This document shows positions 1 to 5,125 of a stretch of 5,125 nt of DNA, piece after piece. The stretch comes from Candidatus Saccharimonadota bacterium (lineage in GTDB: Bacteria > Patescibacteriota > Saccharimonadia > Saccharimonadales > Saccharimonadaceae), in NCBI GenBank assembly GCA_020428185.1, contig JAGQNH010000076.1, forward strand, positions 1-5,125, read 5' to 3'. Position 1 is the first letter of the stretch, and each line of letters begins with the position of its first letter. The notes beneath the pieces are model-generated. The model searched no databases and was not told the DNA's origin. It worked only from the letters and a program-made list of their open reading frames with translations. The position numbers were made by a program, and so were the translations under genes.

Positions 1-432
1 AAGCTATGGAAGAAATATCGTAAGACTTTGGCTGGCCCAGCCTTTCTCGTAGATATGCCGACATTTATGCAGCCACTTGCAAAAGTACAGCCAGACAATC
101 CGCAGCTGACAGAGCAGTTTAACCTAGTATTTGGTGGTAGCGAAATGTGCAAGGCGTTTTCTGAATTGAATGATCCAGTTGATCAATATGGCCGTTTTTT
201 GGAACAGCAGCAATTACGTGATGCGGGTGACGATGAGGCGCAAATGATGGATATCGATTATGTTGAGGCGCTTGAATACGGAATGCCACCAGCTTGTGGA
301 CTTGGTTTTTCTGAACGAGTATTTTGGTCGCTTGAGGGTGTGACGGCACGAGAGGGTGTACCGTTTCCCCAATTGCGTCATGAGCTCGACGAGACAACGA
401 AATCAATATATTCAGATATAGTATCGGAGTAA
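1..432 (+). CDS. lysS: Lysyl-tRNA synthetase, class II, C-terminal part (5' truncated by window edge)
   Basis: The reading frame is open from base 1, so only the last 143 residues of the enzyme are present. LysRS charges tRNA-Lys with lysine in the cytoplasm, using ATP. The visible part is the C-terminal half of the class II catalytic domain. A PAFLVDMPTFMQPLAK stretch matches the family's core strand before the PLAK element. It is followed by a G-S-E...AFSELNDPVDQ segment, which is the LysRS hallmark around the amino-acid pocket, then GDDEAQ and D.DYVEALEYGMPP. Motif 3 reads GLGFSER (298-318) and keeps the ATP-binding Arg (316-318). Most bacterial LysRS have GIDR here, so this copy has Glu in place of Asp. 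The tail (REGVPFPQLR plus about 18 residues) differs from the usual RDVILFP-type ending. Motifs 1 and 2 and the anticodon-binding domain lie upstream of the window. The stop is followed closely by the aminotransferase gene, so the two are probably co-transcribed. Confidence 0.93.
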   Translation, partial: KLWKKYRKTLAGPAFLVDMPTFMQPLAKVQPDNPQLTEQFNLVFGGSEMCKAFSELNDPVDQYGRFLEQQQLRDAGDDEAQMMDIDYVEALEYGMPPACGLGFSERVFWSLEGVTAREGVPFPQLRHELDETTKSIYSDIVSE

Positions 433-435
433 TAT

Positions 436-1320
436 ATGGCCAGAATCCACAACAAAGCGTACTTCAATCAAAAGATAGTACCGATTGCTGACGCTCATTT
501 GTCGGTAGCAAGTTCCGCTGTATTGTATGGGCTGAGTATTTATACGGTATTTTATGTATTACCAGAGAAGGGAAGGTTTCGAGCCTTTCATTTGCAAGAG
601 CATTATAGTCGCCTTAGGTCGTCAGCAAAAATTATTGGATTAACATGGCCAAAGAAGTTGTCTTTTACTCAATTTCAGGACATAGTCAGAGGACTTCTGG
701 AGGTAAATAATCCAGAAGAGCCAGTGTTTGTACGAGCAACCGTACATGCGGATGATCTGTTGCCGGGTACGCGTTCTCGCGGCGTTTCGACGCAACTGAG
801 TATGTTTGTTTATACTGCATCTCCAATCATGAAGCCAAGTGGCGTAAGGCTAAAGACGAGCCAATGGCGACGGATTCCTGATAACAGTATTCCTTCAAGG
901 GCGAAAGTGAACGGTGCGTACGTTAATTCGGTACTTGCGCATCAAGATGCGCGTGATGCGGGATATGATGATTGTATATTCCTTGATCAGTCTGGCCATG
1001 TGTGCGAATTGTCTGCAGCAAATATATTCATGGTACGACAGGGGAGGCTCATTACTCCTGATACGAGTAGTGATTTGCTGGAGGGGATAAATCGTCGTGT
1101 CATTATTGAGCTTGCTGAGGCCACGGGTATACCAGTGCAGGAACGTGCAGTTGATCTGACGGAACTGTATATCGCTGATGAAGTATTTGTTTGTGGCACC
1201 TCTGCTTTTGTTGCGAGTGTATCTGAAATAGACGGACGTCTACTAGAAAAGAAAAACCCAATTACACAAAAAATCGCCACACTGCACGCCAAGGCATTAC
1301 GTAGCGGCGATTTTTTGTAA
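436..1320 (+). CDS. ilvE: Branched-chain-type amino acid aminotransferase (PLP fold type IV)
   Basis: This 294-residue protein is full length for the BCAT/IlvE family, which is usually about 300 residues. It should transfer the amino group between Leu/Ile/Val and 2-oxoglutarate in the cytosol, using PLP. The catalytic Lys is K157 in SRAKVNG. R59 (EHYSRL) and T255 (CGTSA) fit phosphate-contact positions, Y162 follows the lysine as in IlvE, and E191 (VCELSAANIFMV) is the Glu that contacts the pyridine nitrogen. LLEGINRR (215-221) and ELYIADEVFVCGTSA are further family blocks. The usual EGSGENIF is ELSAANIF here. The ATG at 436 is chosen because GGAG (426-429) lies 6 bases upstream, overlapping the lysS stop region. 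D-amino-acid aminotransferase and aminodeoxychorismate lyase share the fold. The overall pattern favours BCAT, but substrate is not proven by sequence. The 3' end of the gene also encodes a terminator hairpin. Confidence 0.86.
   Translation: MARIHNKAYFNQKIVPIADAHLSVASSAVLYGLSIYTVFYVLPEKGRFRAFHLQEHYSRLRSSAKIIGLTWPKKLSFTQFQDIVRGLLEVNNPEEPVFVRATVHADDLLPGTRSRGVSTQLSMFVYTASPIMKPSGVRLKTSQWRRIPDNSIPSRAKVNGAYVNSVLAHQDARDAGYDDCIFLDQSGHVCELSAANIFMVRQGRLITPDTSSDLLEGINRRVIIELAEATGIPVQERAVDLTELYIADEVFVCGTSAFVASVSEIDGRLLEKKNPITQKIATLHAKALRSGDFL
1266..1318. terminator. Bidirectional intrinsic terminator inside the 3' end of the aminotransferase gene
   Basis: Bases 1266-1278 (ACAAAAAATCGCC) and 1306-1318 (GGCGATTTTTTGT) are perfect reverse complements, giving 13 paired bases around a 27-base loop. 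On the plus strand the stem ends in T6 (1311-1316), serving the aminotransferase transcript. Read on the minus strand, the same structure again ends in GGCGATTTTTTGT, just after the stop of the 103-residue gene, and can serve that operon. The right arm encodes the aminotransferase C-terminus G-D-F-L and runs into the TAA. The GC core of the stem is short (TCGCC/GGCGA) and the loop is longer than typical, so efficiency is uncertain. Confidence 0.7.
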
Positions 1321-1321
1321 G

Positions 1322-1633
1322 TTACTTCGCGTCGTCGTTAATCGTGTCGTTTTCGTCGATGAAGTCGCCGAGGACGATATTTCGATTATCTTCGATGATT
1401 TCTTCGAAATCAGGCACGTGCTCGCTTATCCATTGGGCGATTTCTTCATCAGAAGATGAATCTTGCATGTCGGCTAGTGCATCGACATCTTCTGGCGTGA
1501 GGGAGGTGACGATCTCGTGACCTATCATACTGTTTACTTTTTCATTGAGCTCATCGACGAGTTTGGTCATTTCCTTGCCTTCGAGTGATACTCCAAGTTC
1601 GATGAGTTCGTTCGCAGTAATATGATCCTTCAT
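1322..1633 (-). CDS. Small acidic helical protein of unknown function
   Basis: This protein has 103 residues with 29 Asp/Glu against only 6 Lys/Arg, no Cys and no membrane segment, so it should be a soluble acidic cytoplasmic protein. It looks almost wholly helical: a helix at about 6-13, a longer one at about 17-45 (EMTKLVDELNEKVNSM), then LTPEDVDALADM (45-56), DEEIAQWISEHVPDFEEIIEDN (62-83) and an Asp/Asn-rich tail. The LTPEDVDAL...IAQWISEHVPDFEEII arrangement recalls small proteins grouped as DUF5663 in CPR genomes. That is from memory and not verified. The ATG at 1633 is supported by AGGAGA (1644-1639 on the minus strand), about 6 bases upstream. It is the second gene of a minus-strand pair, 24 bases after the 356-residue gene, and its stop lies one base from the convergent aminotransferase stop. 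No function is assigned. Confidence 0.8.
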   Translation of the reverse strand: MKDHITANELIELGVSLEGKEMTKLVDELNEKVNSMIGHEIVTSLTPEDVDALADMQDSSSDEEIAQWISEHVPDFEEIIEDNRNIVLGDFIDENDTINDDAK

Positions 1634-1638
1634 GATAG

Positions 1639-1644
1639 TCTCCT
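1639..1644 (-). promoter_or_regulatory. Shine-Dalgarno for the 103-residue gene
   Basis: The minus strand reads AGGAGA here, with about 6 bases between GGAG and the ATG at 1633. It lies in the 24-base gap after the upstream gene and fixes the start. It contrasts with the first gene of the same operon, which has no recognisable Shine-Dalgarno sequence. Confidence 0.75.
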
Positions 1645-1657
1645 GCTGGATGGGGTA

Positions 1658-2728
1658 TTATTTTTGTTTTTTGTTGCGTTTGAATCGACTAATCAATCGT
1701 CCGAAGAATGAACGAGGCTTTAATCGAGCGGTTTTGGCGTTGTCTTCTGTGCCGTTAAGATCACTCTTAAAACCTTCACGGATTGCTTTGCGCGCACGAG
1801 CGGCATTTGCTTTGTTGCGGATTGCAGATAATTTATTGCGGAACCCGCCACGTTCAAGCTTTGAGGCTGGAGTAGGTGTCTCGTCGTTGTCGTCGCTATC
1901 CTGCTCGACGGCTTCCTCTAGGTCATCAACGGCAACCTCAGCTTCGTCTAATTGTATTGATTTGTCGACGGCATCTTCAAGCATATCCAGAGTGTGTTCA
2001 ATTTTTTCAGACGAGGCAGTCTTTTCGTTGTCGCTAGTCGGGTTGACTGGCTCGAGTAGGTGTTGGTACTGTCCCTTGAGTGCCTTAAGCGCGGTAAACT
2101 CTTCGGCAGTGAGACCGTAATAGTTCATTCGGTCGACTTGTTTATCGTCTTCTTTGTCATTTTGGTTTGCGTGCTTCGTCTGAGCATCTGTACGCCCTAG
2201 GGTAGATTGCGCCTCTTCGTCAGCGAAAGTATCATGACCATTTTCGCGTAACCAGTTGCTTGGTCCTTCATTGAGCGCTTTTTCACGCATTTCCGGATCG
2301 TTACCAAATTTTTCAAATACATCCTGACGCCACTGTTCAATAAGAGTATTTTTGTCAGATTCATCTGTTAACGACGGAGTTTCTTCAGTTGATTCTTGCG
2401 CTTCGGCCTCGCCGGGGGAGTTTGGGATTTTATATTCCTCAAAAACATTGTCAAACGCTGCATTTTCAGCTGTAAATTGTTCATCCATAGTAGATGGCTT
2501 GTCGGCATCACGAAACTGAGAGTTTATTGCATCGAGCGTGTCCGTATATTCGCTCTGCAGACGCTCTTCGAATAGGCGATTCTTTATTTTTGAGACAGTA
2601 AGATTGCCGTCTTCGTTTGATGGGTCAAAGGCGTGTTTTGGTCGTCCACTTTCGTTGTTAACGCGGTTGATGATGTCATTTGCCATTGATGGGGCTTGTG
2701 AGTTGGTTTCGTGTGAATGTTTGCTCAT
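1658..2728 (-). CDS. Charge-segregated, probably disordered hypothetical protein
   Basis: I do not recognise this 356-residue protein. It has no Cys, no signal peptide and no membrane segment, and is rich in Asp, Glu, Asn, Gln, Ser and Thr. Residues 1-125 are polar and probably largely disordered, with short helical patches such as SKIKNRLFEERLQSEYTDTLDAI (46-68). Residues 126-172 may form a small helical unit (LIEQWRQDVFEKF, then MREKAL and SNWLRENG). Residues 203-226 (YYGLTAEEFTALKALKGQYQ) are another helix. Residues 240-275 could form an acidic coiled coil, followed by an Asp/Glu run to about 283. From about 289 the charge flips: the C-terminus is strongly basic and ends in an amphipathic FFGRLISRFKRNKKQK, which could bind nucleic acid or acidic lipid (inference). 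The ATG at 2728 is chosen because a good promoter lies just upstream; there is no clear Shine-Dalgarno. Met15 (2686) is an alternative start but has no better ribosome site. It is the first gene of the minus-strand operon. Confidence 0.78.
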   Translation of the reverse strand: MSKHSHETNSQAPSMANDIINRVNNESGRPKHAFDPSNEDGNLTVSKIKNRLFEERLQSEYTDTLDAINSQFRDADKPSTMDEQFTAENAAFDNVFEEYKIPNSPGEAEAQESTEETPSLTDESDKNTLIEQWRQDVFEKFGNDPEMREKALNEGPSNWLRENGHDTFADEEAQSTLGRTDAQTKHANQNDKEDDKQVDRMNYYGLTAEEFTALKALKGQYQHLLEPVNPTSDNEKTASSEKIEHTLDMLEDAVDKSIQLDEAEVAVDDLEEAVEQDSDDNDETPTPASKLERGGFRNKLSAIRNKANAARARKAIREGFKSDLNGTEDNAKTARLKPRSFFGRLISRFKRNKKQK

Positions 2729-2761
2729 GTGGTGGTTTTTGATTAATTTGTTAGTGTTTAT

Positions 2762-2790
2762 AATTTAGCATAAGTTTGATAAAAAGTCAA
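2762..2790 (-). promoter_or_regulatory. Sigma-70-type promoter for the minus-strand operon
   Basis: On the minus strand the -35 is TTGACT (2790-2785, five of six to consensus). A 17-base spacer follows, then a -10 of TAAATT (2767-2762, four of six) preceded by TGC, giving an extended -10. Transcription would start near 2755, leaving a leader of about 27 bases before the ATG at 2728. That leader has no obvious Shine-Dalgarno sequence. The spacing and the -35 match make this the best promoter in the window. Confidence 0.65.
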
Positions 2791-2791
2791 T

Positions 2792-2804
2792 ATTCTTTAA
2801 GAAT
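2792..2804. repeat. 13-base palindrome beside the minus-strand -35
   Basis: ATTCTT and AAGAAT flank a single central T, giving a perfect 6-bp inverted repeat. It lies one base upstream of the minus-strand -35 element (2785-2790). The heptamer TTTAAGA also occurs twice here (2796-2802 and 2804-2810). The region is very AT-rich, so chance is a serious alternative. It is recorded as a possible regulator site only because of its position between the divergent promoters. Confidence 0.3.
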
Positions 2805-2821
2805 TTAAGATGTAAATCGAG

Positions 2822-2850
2822 CTCACAAGAGTATCTAAAAACCTTATGAT
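2822..2850 (+). promoter_or_regulatory. Putative promoter of the ABC transporter operon
   Basis: CTCACA (2822-2827, four of six to TTGACA), a 17-base spacer and TATGAT (2845-2850, five of six to TATAAT) form a plausible sigma-70 promoter. Transcription would start near 2857, so the leader before the ATG at 2866 would be very short. A second -10-like TATTAT (2855-2860) has no fitting -35 and would make the message essentially leaderless. The -10 lies inside the 15-base palindrome at 2841-2855. Confidence 0.45.
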
Positions 2851-2855
2851 AAGGT
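2841..2855. promoter_or_regulatory. 15-base palindrome over the -10 (possible operator)
   Basis: ACCTTAT and ATAAGGT are perfect 7-bp inverted arms around one central G. The element covers the putative -10 TATGAT of the ABC operon and ends 10 bases before its start codon. A repressor dimer bound here would block initiation, but no regulator gene is visible in the window. The AAGG within the right arm (2851-2854) could also act as a weak, distant Shine-Dalgarno, so the pairing might instead affect translation. Confidence 0.4.
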
Positions 2856-2865
2856 ATTATTTACT

Positions 2866-3300
2866 ATGGCTATGAGGTATAAGGACGCACAGAATAGATA
2901 TCTATTATTTGTGAGGATTATCATCCTAGTTTCGTTAATCGGACTAGGTATGTTGATCTTTGCAAACATTGGTGAAGATCCGTCACATCTTACGTTCAGT
3001 TTGATTGCATTTGGTATTAGTGTTGCGGCACTGTTAGTTACAATATTGCAAAGTATTACGATTACGAGGCAGATGCAATTAACGCGGCGCGCGGTACACG
3101 AGGTCCATGAAACAAGTGAGAGTCTGAAGGATTTGATTAATAGTGATCATCGGTTAGCAAATGAAGTGCACAAAGATATCGCACTGGATCATGAGGTAAT
3201 TGCTGCACTTGAAGAGTTTGGCTTGGGGGCAGATGAAGCTGAGCGCACAAGGGTTGCAAAGAATATAACGCGTAAGCTGAAGGATAGGAGCGTAAAGTGA
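2866..3300 (+). CDS. Small two-helix membrane protein, first gene of the ABC operon
   Basis: This protein has 144 residues and no recognised family. After a basic N-terminus, a first membrane helix spans about 13-35, a five- to eight-residue polar turn follows (GEDPSH), and a second helix spans about 42-64. The positive-inside rule puts both ends in the cytoplasm as a hairpin. Residues 65-144 are hydrophilic and helical, with likely coiled coil at about 70-110 (TRRAVHEVHETSESLKDL) and a basic end (NITRKLKDRSVK). Its last codon overlaps the ATPase start by four bases (GTGA, 3297-3300), so it is very probably translated together with the transporter and may be an accessory or assembly subunit (inference). 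The start could be the ATG at 2866 or at 2872. Only a weak AAGG (2851-2854) lies upstream, 11 bases before 2866. Confidence 0.82.
   Translation: MAMRYKDAQNRYLLFVRIIILVSLIGLGMLIFANIGEDPSHLTFSLIAFGISVAALLVTILQSITITRQMQLTRRAVHEVHETSESLKDLINSDHRLANEVHKDIALDHEVIAALEEFGLGADEAERTRVAKNITRKLKDRSVK
3286..3290 (+). promoter_or_regulatory. Shine-Dalgarno fixing the GTG start of the ATPase
   Basis: AGGAG lies inside the 3' end of the preceding gene, six bases before GTG at 3297. There is no ATG with comparable spacing, and the GTG start gives M-I-E-V-Q-H-V-T-K, the normal beginning of an ABC ATPase. This supports the GTG start and the four-base overlap. Confidence 0.8.
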
Positions 3301-4031
3301 TTGAAGTTCAACACGTTACAAAAACGTACGGCAAAAAGCATCATTTTGTGGCGCTTGATGATGTGAGCTTTGTTGTACCGAGTGGCACGAGTGTCGCTGT
3401 TATAGGAAAGTCTGGAAGTGGAAAATCAACATTAATGCATGCGATTAGCGGTCTCGATAGGCCCGAGTCTGGCCGAGTGATTATTGACGGTGACGATATT
3501 TTGCTACAAAAGAAACAGGCGGTTGATAACTTTAGGGCAACAAAGATGAGTTTTATCTTCCAGTCATTTTTCGTACAGGCGAACGAAACCTGCTATGACA
3601 ATGTCAGTTTACCGCTCGAGATTGCAGGTGTGTCGAAGAAAAAACGAATGCAAAAAGTACGAGCTGCCCTAGAGTCTGTAGAGCTAGGCGACAAAATAAA
3701 GTCTCGGGCACGCGACTTATCTGGAGGTCAAAAGCAGCGTCTTGCTATTGCGCGTGCAATTGTCAACGAGCCGACGATACTTTTTGCAGATGAGCCTACT
3801 GGCAACTTAGACAGCGCTACGGGTGATGTAATAGAAAAACTACTATTTGATTACTGCAAAAAAAATCACGCGACGTTAATAATCGTAACTCATGATCATG
3901 ATTTGGCGAGTAAGTGCGACATGCAGATATATATAAAGGACGGTAAGATCACAAACATAAACGGCAGCCGAAGTGGTCGTACATCAAAGACCAAAATTAA
4001 CATTAAGAGCAGTAAGGCTAGGACTAAATGA
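3297..4031 (+). CDS. ABC transporter ATP-binding protein, LolD/MacB type
   Basis: This 244-residue nucleotide-binding subunit powers the permease encoded next to it. All ABC motifs are intact: Walker A GKSGSGKST (37-45, K43), Q-loop Q89 in FIFQSF, signature LSGGQ (141-145), Walker B ILFADE (161-166, catalytic E166), D-loop GNLDS (169-173) and switch H199 in VTHD. The post-Q-loop block leading to DNVSLPLEIAG and the ADEPTGNLDS wording are characteristic of the LolD/MacB/FtsE group. These couple to FtsX-type permeases and often export or extract substrates, or transmit force across the membrane, rather than carry out classical import. The core ends near residue 222. A 20-residue basic Ser/Lys/Arg-rich tail (SGRTSKTKINIK and onward) is an extension not needed for ATPase function. 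It overlaps both neighbours (four bases upstream, one or four downstream), indicating a tightly coupled operon. Substrate cannot be read from this subunit. Confidence 0.95.
   Translation: MIEVQHVTKTYGKKHHFVALDDVSFVVPSGTSVAVIGKSGSGKSTLMHAISGLDRPESGRVIIDGDDILLQKKQAVDNFRATKMSFIFQSFFVQANETCYDNVSLPLEIAGVSKKKRMQKVRAALESVELGDKIKSRARDLSGGQKQRLAIARAIVNEPTILFADEPTGNLDSATGDVIEKLLFDYCKKNHATLIIVTHDHDLASKCDMQIYIKDGKITNINGSRSGRTSKTKINIKSSKARTK
4020..4023 (+). promoter_or_regulatory. Shine-Dalgarno deciding between tandem ATG starts of the permease
   Basis: AGGA lies 4 bases before the first ATG (4028) and 7 bases before the second in-frame ATG (4031). The longer spacing is closer to the usual optimum, so 4031 is preferred. 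Using 4028 would add one Met and give a classical ATGA overlap. Confidence 0.55.
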
Positions 4032-5125
4032 TGAAGCGAAGAGATATTGTACGACGCGCTGGACGTAGTTTGCGTCAGGCAAAGGCCAGGACATTACTTA
4101 CGAGTTTGGCAATTGCAGTCGGGGCATTTACGCTGACGATTTCTATCGCTGCGGGTGAAGGTTCGCGGCAGTATGCTGATACATTGATATCGAGTAACGT
4201 CGATCCACAGGCGCTTATTATTGCAAAGGATAAGACGTTGTTTGGGGGTAATATCGGTCAGAGTGGGTTGCGCGAATACGATCCGGATGCCTTGAGTAGT
4301 AGTGCTGGTGGGCCGGGCCGTACGATCACTATCAAGCAGCTAAGTGAGGAAGATTTGACGAAATTGCGTGAGAATCAGGATATTATTTCGGTCGAACCTC
4401 GATATAACGTCGTTGCTCGCTATGTAGAATTTGAGGGATTCTCAAAAAAATATACAACTGATATTTTGCAGTATGATTCGGGCGTACGCGGCGAGGCGGC
4501 TGCCGGCGCCATACCAACGCTTGGAAAGGGTATCGAAGCGAACGATGTAATTATTCCAAAATCGTATGCAGAGAAGCTCGGTGTAAAGAAGATGTCGAGT
4601 CTGATCGGCAAGACACTCACGATAATCGTATCTAGGCCGGCCGTTGTTTTGTCGGAAGAAGAAATTACGAATATTATTACGACCAAAGGCGTCAAAGGTC
4701 TAAAAGAGGCGACTGCAGAGCAGACGAAGGAAGTGACATTAACGATTCGCGCGGTCACACAGCCTTCGTCAACCTCTCTCGCAACGAGTCAGGTAATACA
4801 AATATCGAATGAAAAAGCAAAGGAATTGGCGGAATACACGACCAAGGATACTAGTGGTTATCAGAAATATACAATAGCGACTGCGAAGGTCAAGCAGGGT
4901 ATTGAGCCGGAATCCGTGAAAATGGATTTAAAAAAAGAGGGATATACTGTTCGTACTGCAAAGGATTTACAGAACTTGTTGTTTACAGTAGTGAATATAT
5001 TACAGGGTATTGTGGCGGGCTTTGGCGTTCTGGCACTGCTTGCAAGTGTGTTTGGGATTATTAATACACAGTATATTAGCGTGCTTGAGCGGACGAGTCA
5101 GATTGGATTAATGAAGGCACTCGGT
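4031..5125 (+). CDS. ABC transporter permease, FtsX/MacB type (3' truncated by window edge)
   Basis: The frame stays open to the last base, giving 365 residues without a stop. A basic N-terminus (MKRRDIVRRAGRSLRQAKART) leads into a first membrane helix at about 21-41. Residues 42-315 form a long extracytoplasmic domain in the position of the MacB periplasmic core domain. A second helix spans about 317-345 and is followed by a cytoplasmic QYISVLERTSQIGLMKALG, the conserved FtsX-family coupling motif that contacts the ATPase. The window ends there, so the last two helices expected for a four-helix MacB-type permease are missing. It pairs with the ATPase just upstream, overlapping its stop by one base. 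The external domain contains a Ser/Gly-rich insert (about 88-97). Transport substrate is unknown. No MacA-type adaptor is visible, so a MacAB-TolC efflux pump should not be assumed. Confidence 0.9.
   Translation, partial: MKRRDIVRRAGRSLRQAKARTLLTSLAIAVGAFTLTISIAAGEGSRQYADTLISSNVDPQALIIAKDKTLFGGNIGQSGLREYDPDALSSSAGGPGRTITIKQLSEEDLTKLRENQDIISVEPRYNVVARYVEFEGFSKKYTTDILQYDSGVRGEAAAGAIPTLGKGIEANDVIIPKSYAEKLGVKKMSSLIGKTLTIIVSRPAVVLSEEEITNIITTKGVKGLKEATAEQTKEVTLTIRAVTQPSSTSLATSQVIQISNEKAKELAEYTTKDTSGYQKYTIATAKVKQGIEPESVKMDLKKEGYTVRTAKDLQNLLFTVVNILQGIVAGFGVLALLASVFGIINTQYISVLERTSQIGLMKALG

Noticed and set aside
119..406. Minus-strand open frame inside lysS
   Set aside because: It lies opposite the conserved LysRS SELNDP and motif 3 segments. 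It is His/Pro-rich in the manner of a shadow frame.
987..1292. Minus-strand open frame inside the aminotransferase gene
   Set aside because: The opposite strand carries the conserved aminotransferase blocks (E191, GINRR, CGTSA) over exactly this span.
1640..1680. Terminator in the T-rich stretch between the two minus-strand genes
   Set aside because: The T runs at 1661-1673 code for the Lys-rich end of the 356-residue protein on the other strand. On the minus strand they are A runs without a stable stem, so read-through into the next gene is expected.
1632..2120. Plus-strand open frame of 162 codons opposite the 356-residue gene
   Set aside because: It is Ser/Arg/Leu-rich low-complexity shadow coding. 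The minus-strand gene has a good promoter, a partner gene with a strong Shine-Dalgarno sequence and coherent helical segments.
2538..2768. Plus-strand open frame of 76 codons with a hydrophobic end
   Set aside because: It lies antisense to the start of the 356-residue gene and through its promoter. Its hydrophobic end comes from AT-rich promoter sequence, and no ribosome site was seen.
4420..4758. Minus-strand open frame inside the permease gene
   Set aside because: The plus frame is open for 365 codons with permease features, and the minus frame shows no recognisable domain or start site.
4028..5125. MacAB-type macrolide efflux pump
   Set aside because: The ATPase and permease fit the broad LolD/MacB/FtsX group, but no MacA adaptor or outer-membrane partner is visible, so a drug-efflux role is unsupported.

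Overview
The window looks like a compact chromosomal segment of a small-genome bacterium. The closest fit is the Candidate Phyla Radiation, probably Saccharibacteria (TM7)-like. This is an inference from three things: the divergent C-terminal end of the lysyl-tRNA synthetase, short hypothetical proteins set between housekeeping genes, and a MacB-type ABC operon without a visible MacA. TGA acts as a normal stop at two gene ends, so the standard bacterial code fits and the UGA-recoded CPR lineages do not. No phage, insertion-sequence, CRISPR, tRNA or rRNA signature was seen.

Layout. Positions 1-432 (+) hold the 3' end of a class II lysyl-tRNA synthetase gene. Positions 436-1320 (+) hold a complete fold-type IV, branched-chain-type aminotransferase whose Shine-Dalgarno sequence abuts the lysS stop. 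The aminotransferase gene converges with a two-gene minus-strand unit. That unit is a 356-residue, charge-segregated, probably disordered protein (2728-1658) followed by a 103-residue acidic helical protein (1633-1322). Only one base separates the convergent stop codons. The last 55 bases of the aminotransferase gene contain a perfect 13-bp inverted repeat with A6/T6 flanks, which reads as a terminator in both directions.

A 137-bp AT-rich divergent region (2729-2865) separates the minus-strand unit from a plus-strand operon. It has a good minus-strand promoter (TTGACT, 17-bp spacer, extended -10) and a weaker plus-strand promoter whose -10 lies inside a 15-bp palindrome. The plus operon encodes a small two-helix membrane protein with a helical cytoplasmic tail (2866-3300), a LolD/MacB-type ABC ATPase (3297-4031, GTG start) and an FtsX/MacB-type permease (4031 to the window end, truncated). 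The genes overlap by 4 and 1 bases, which suggests translational coupling and a shared complex.

The functional core is ordinary: tRNA charging, amino-acid transamination and a mechanotransmission-type ABC transporter. The parts without a known role are the two minus-strand hypothetical proteins, the small membrane partner of the ABC system, and the control sites in the divergent region. I found no convincing new defence, mobile or RNA system.
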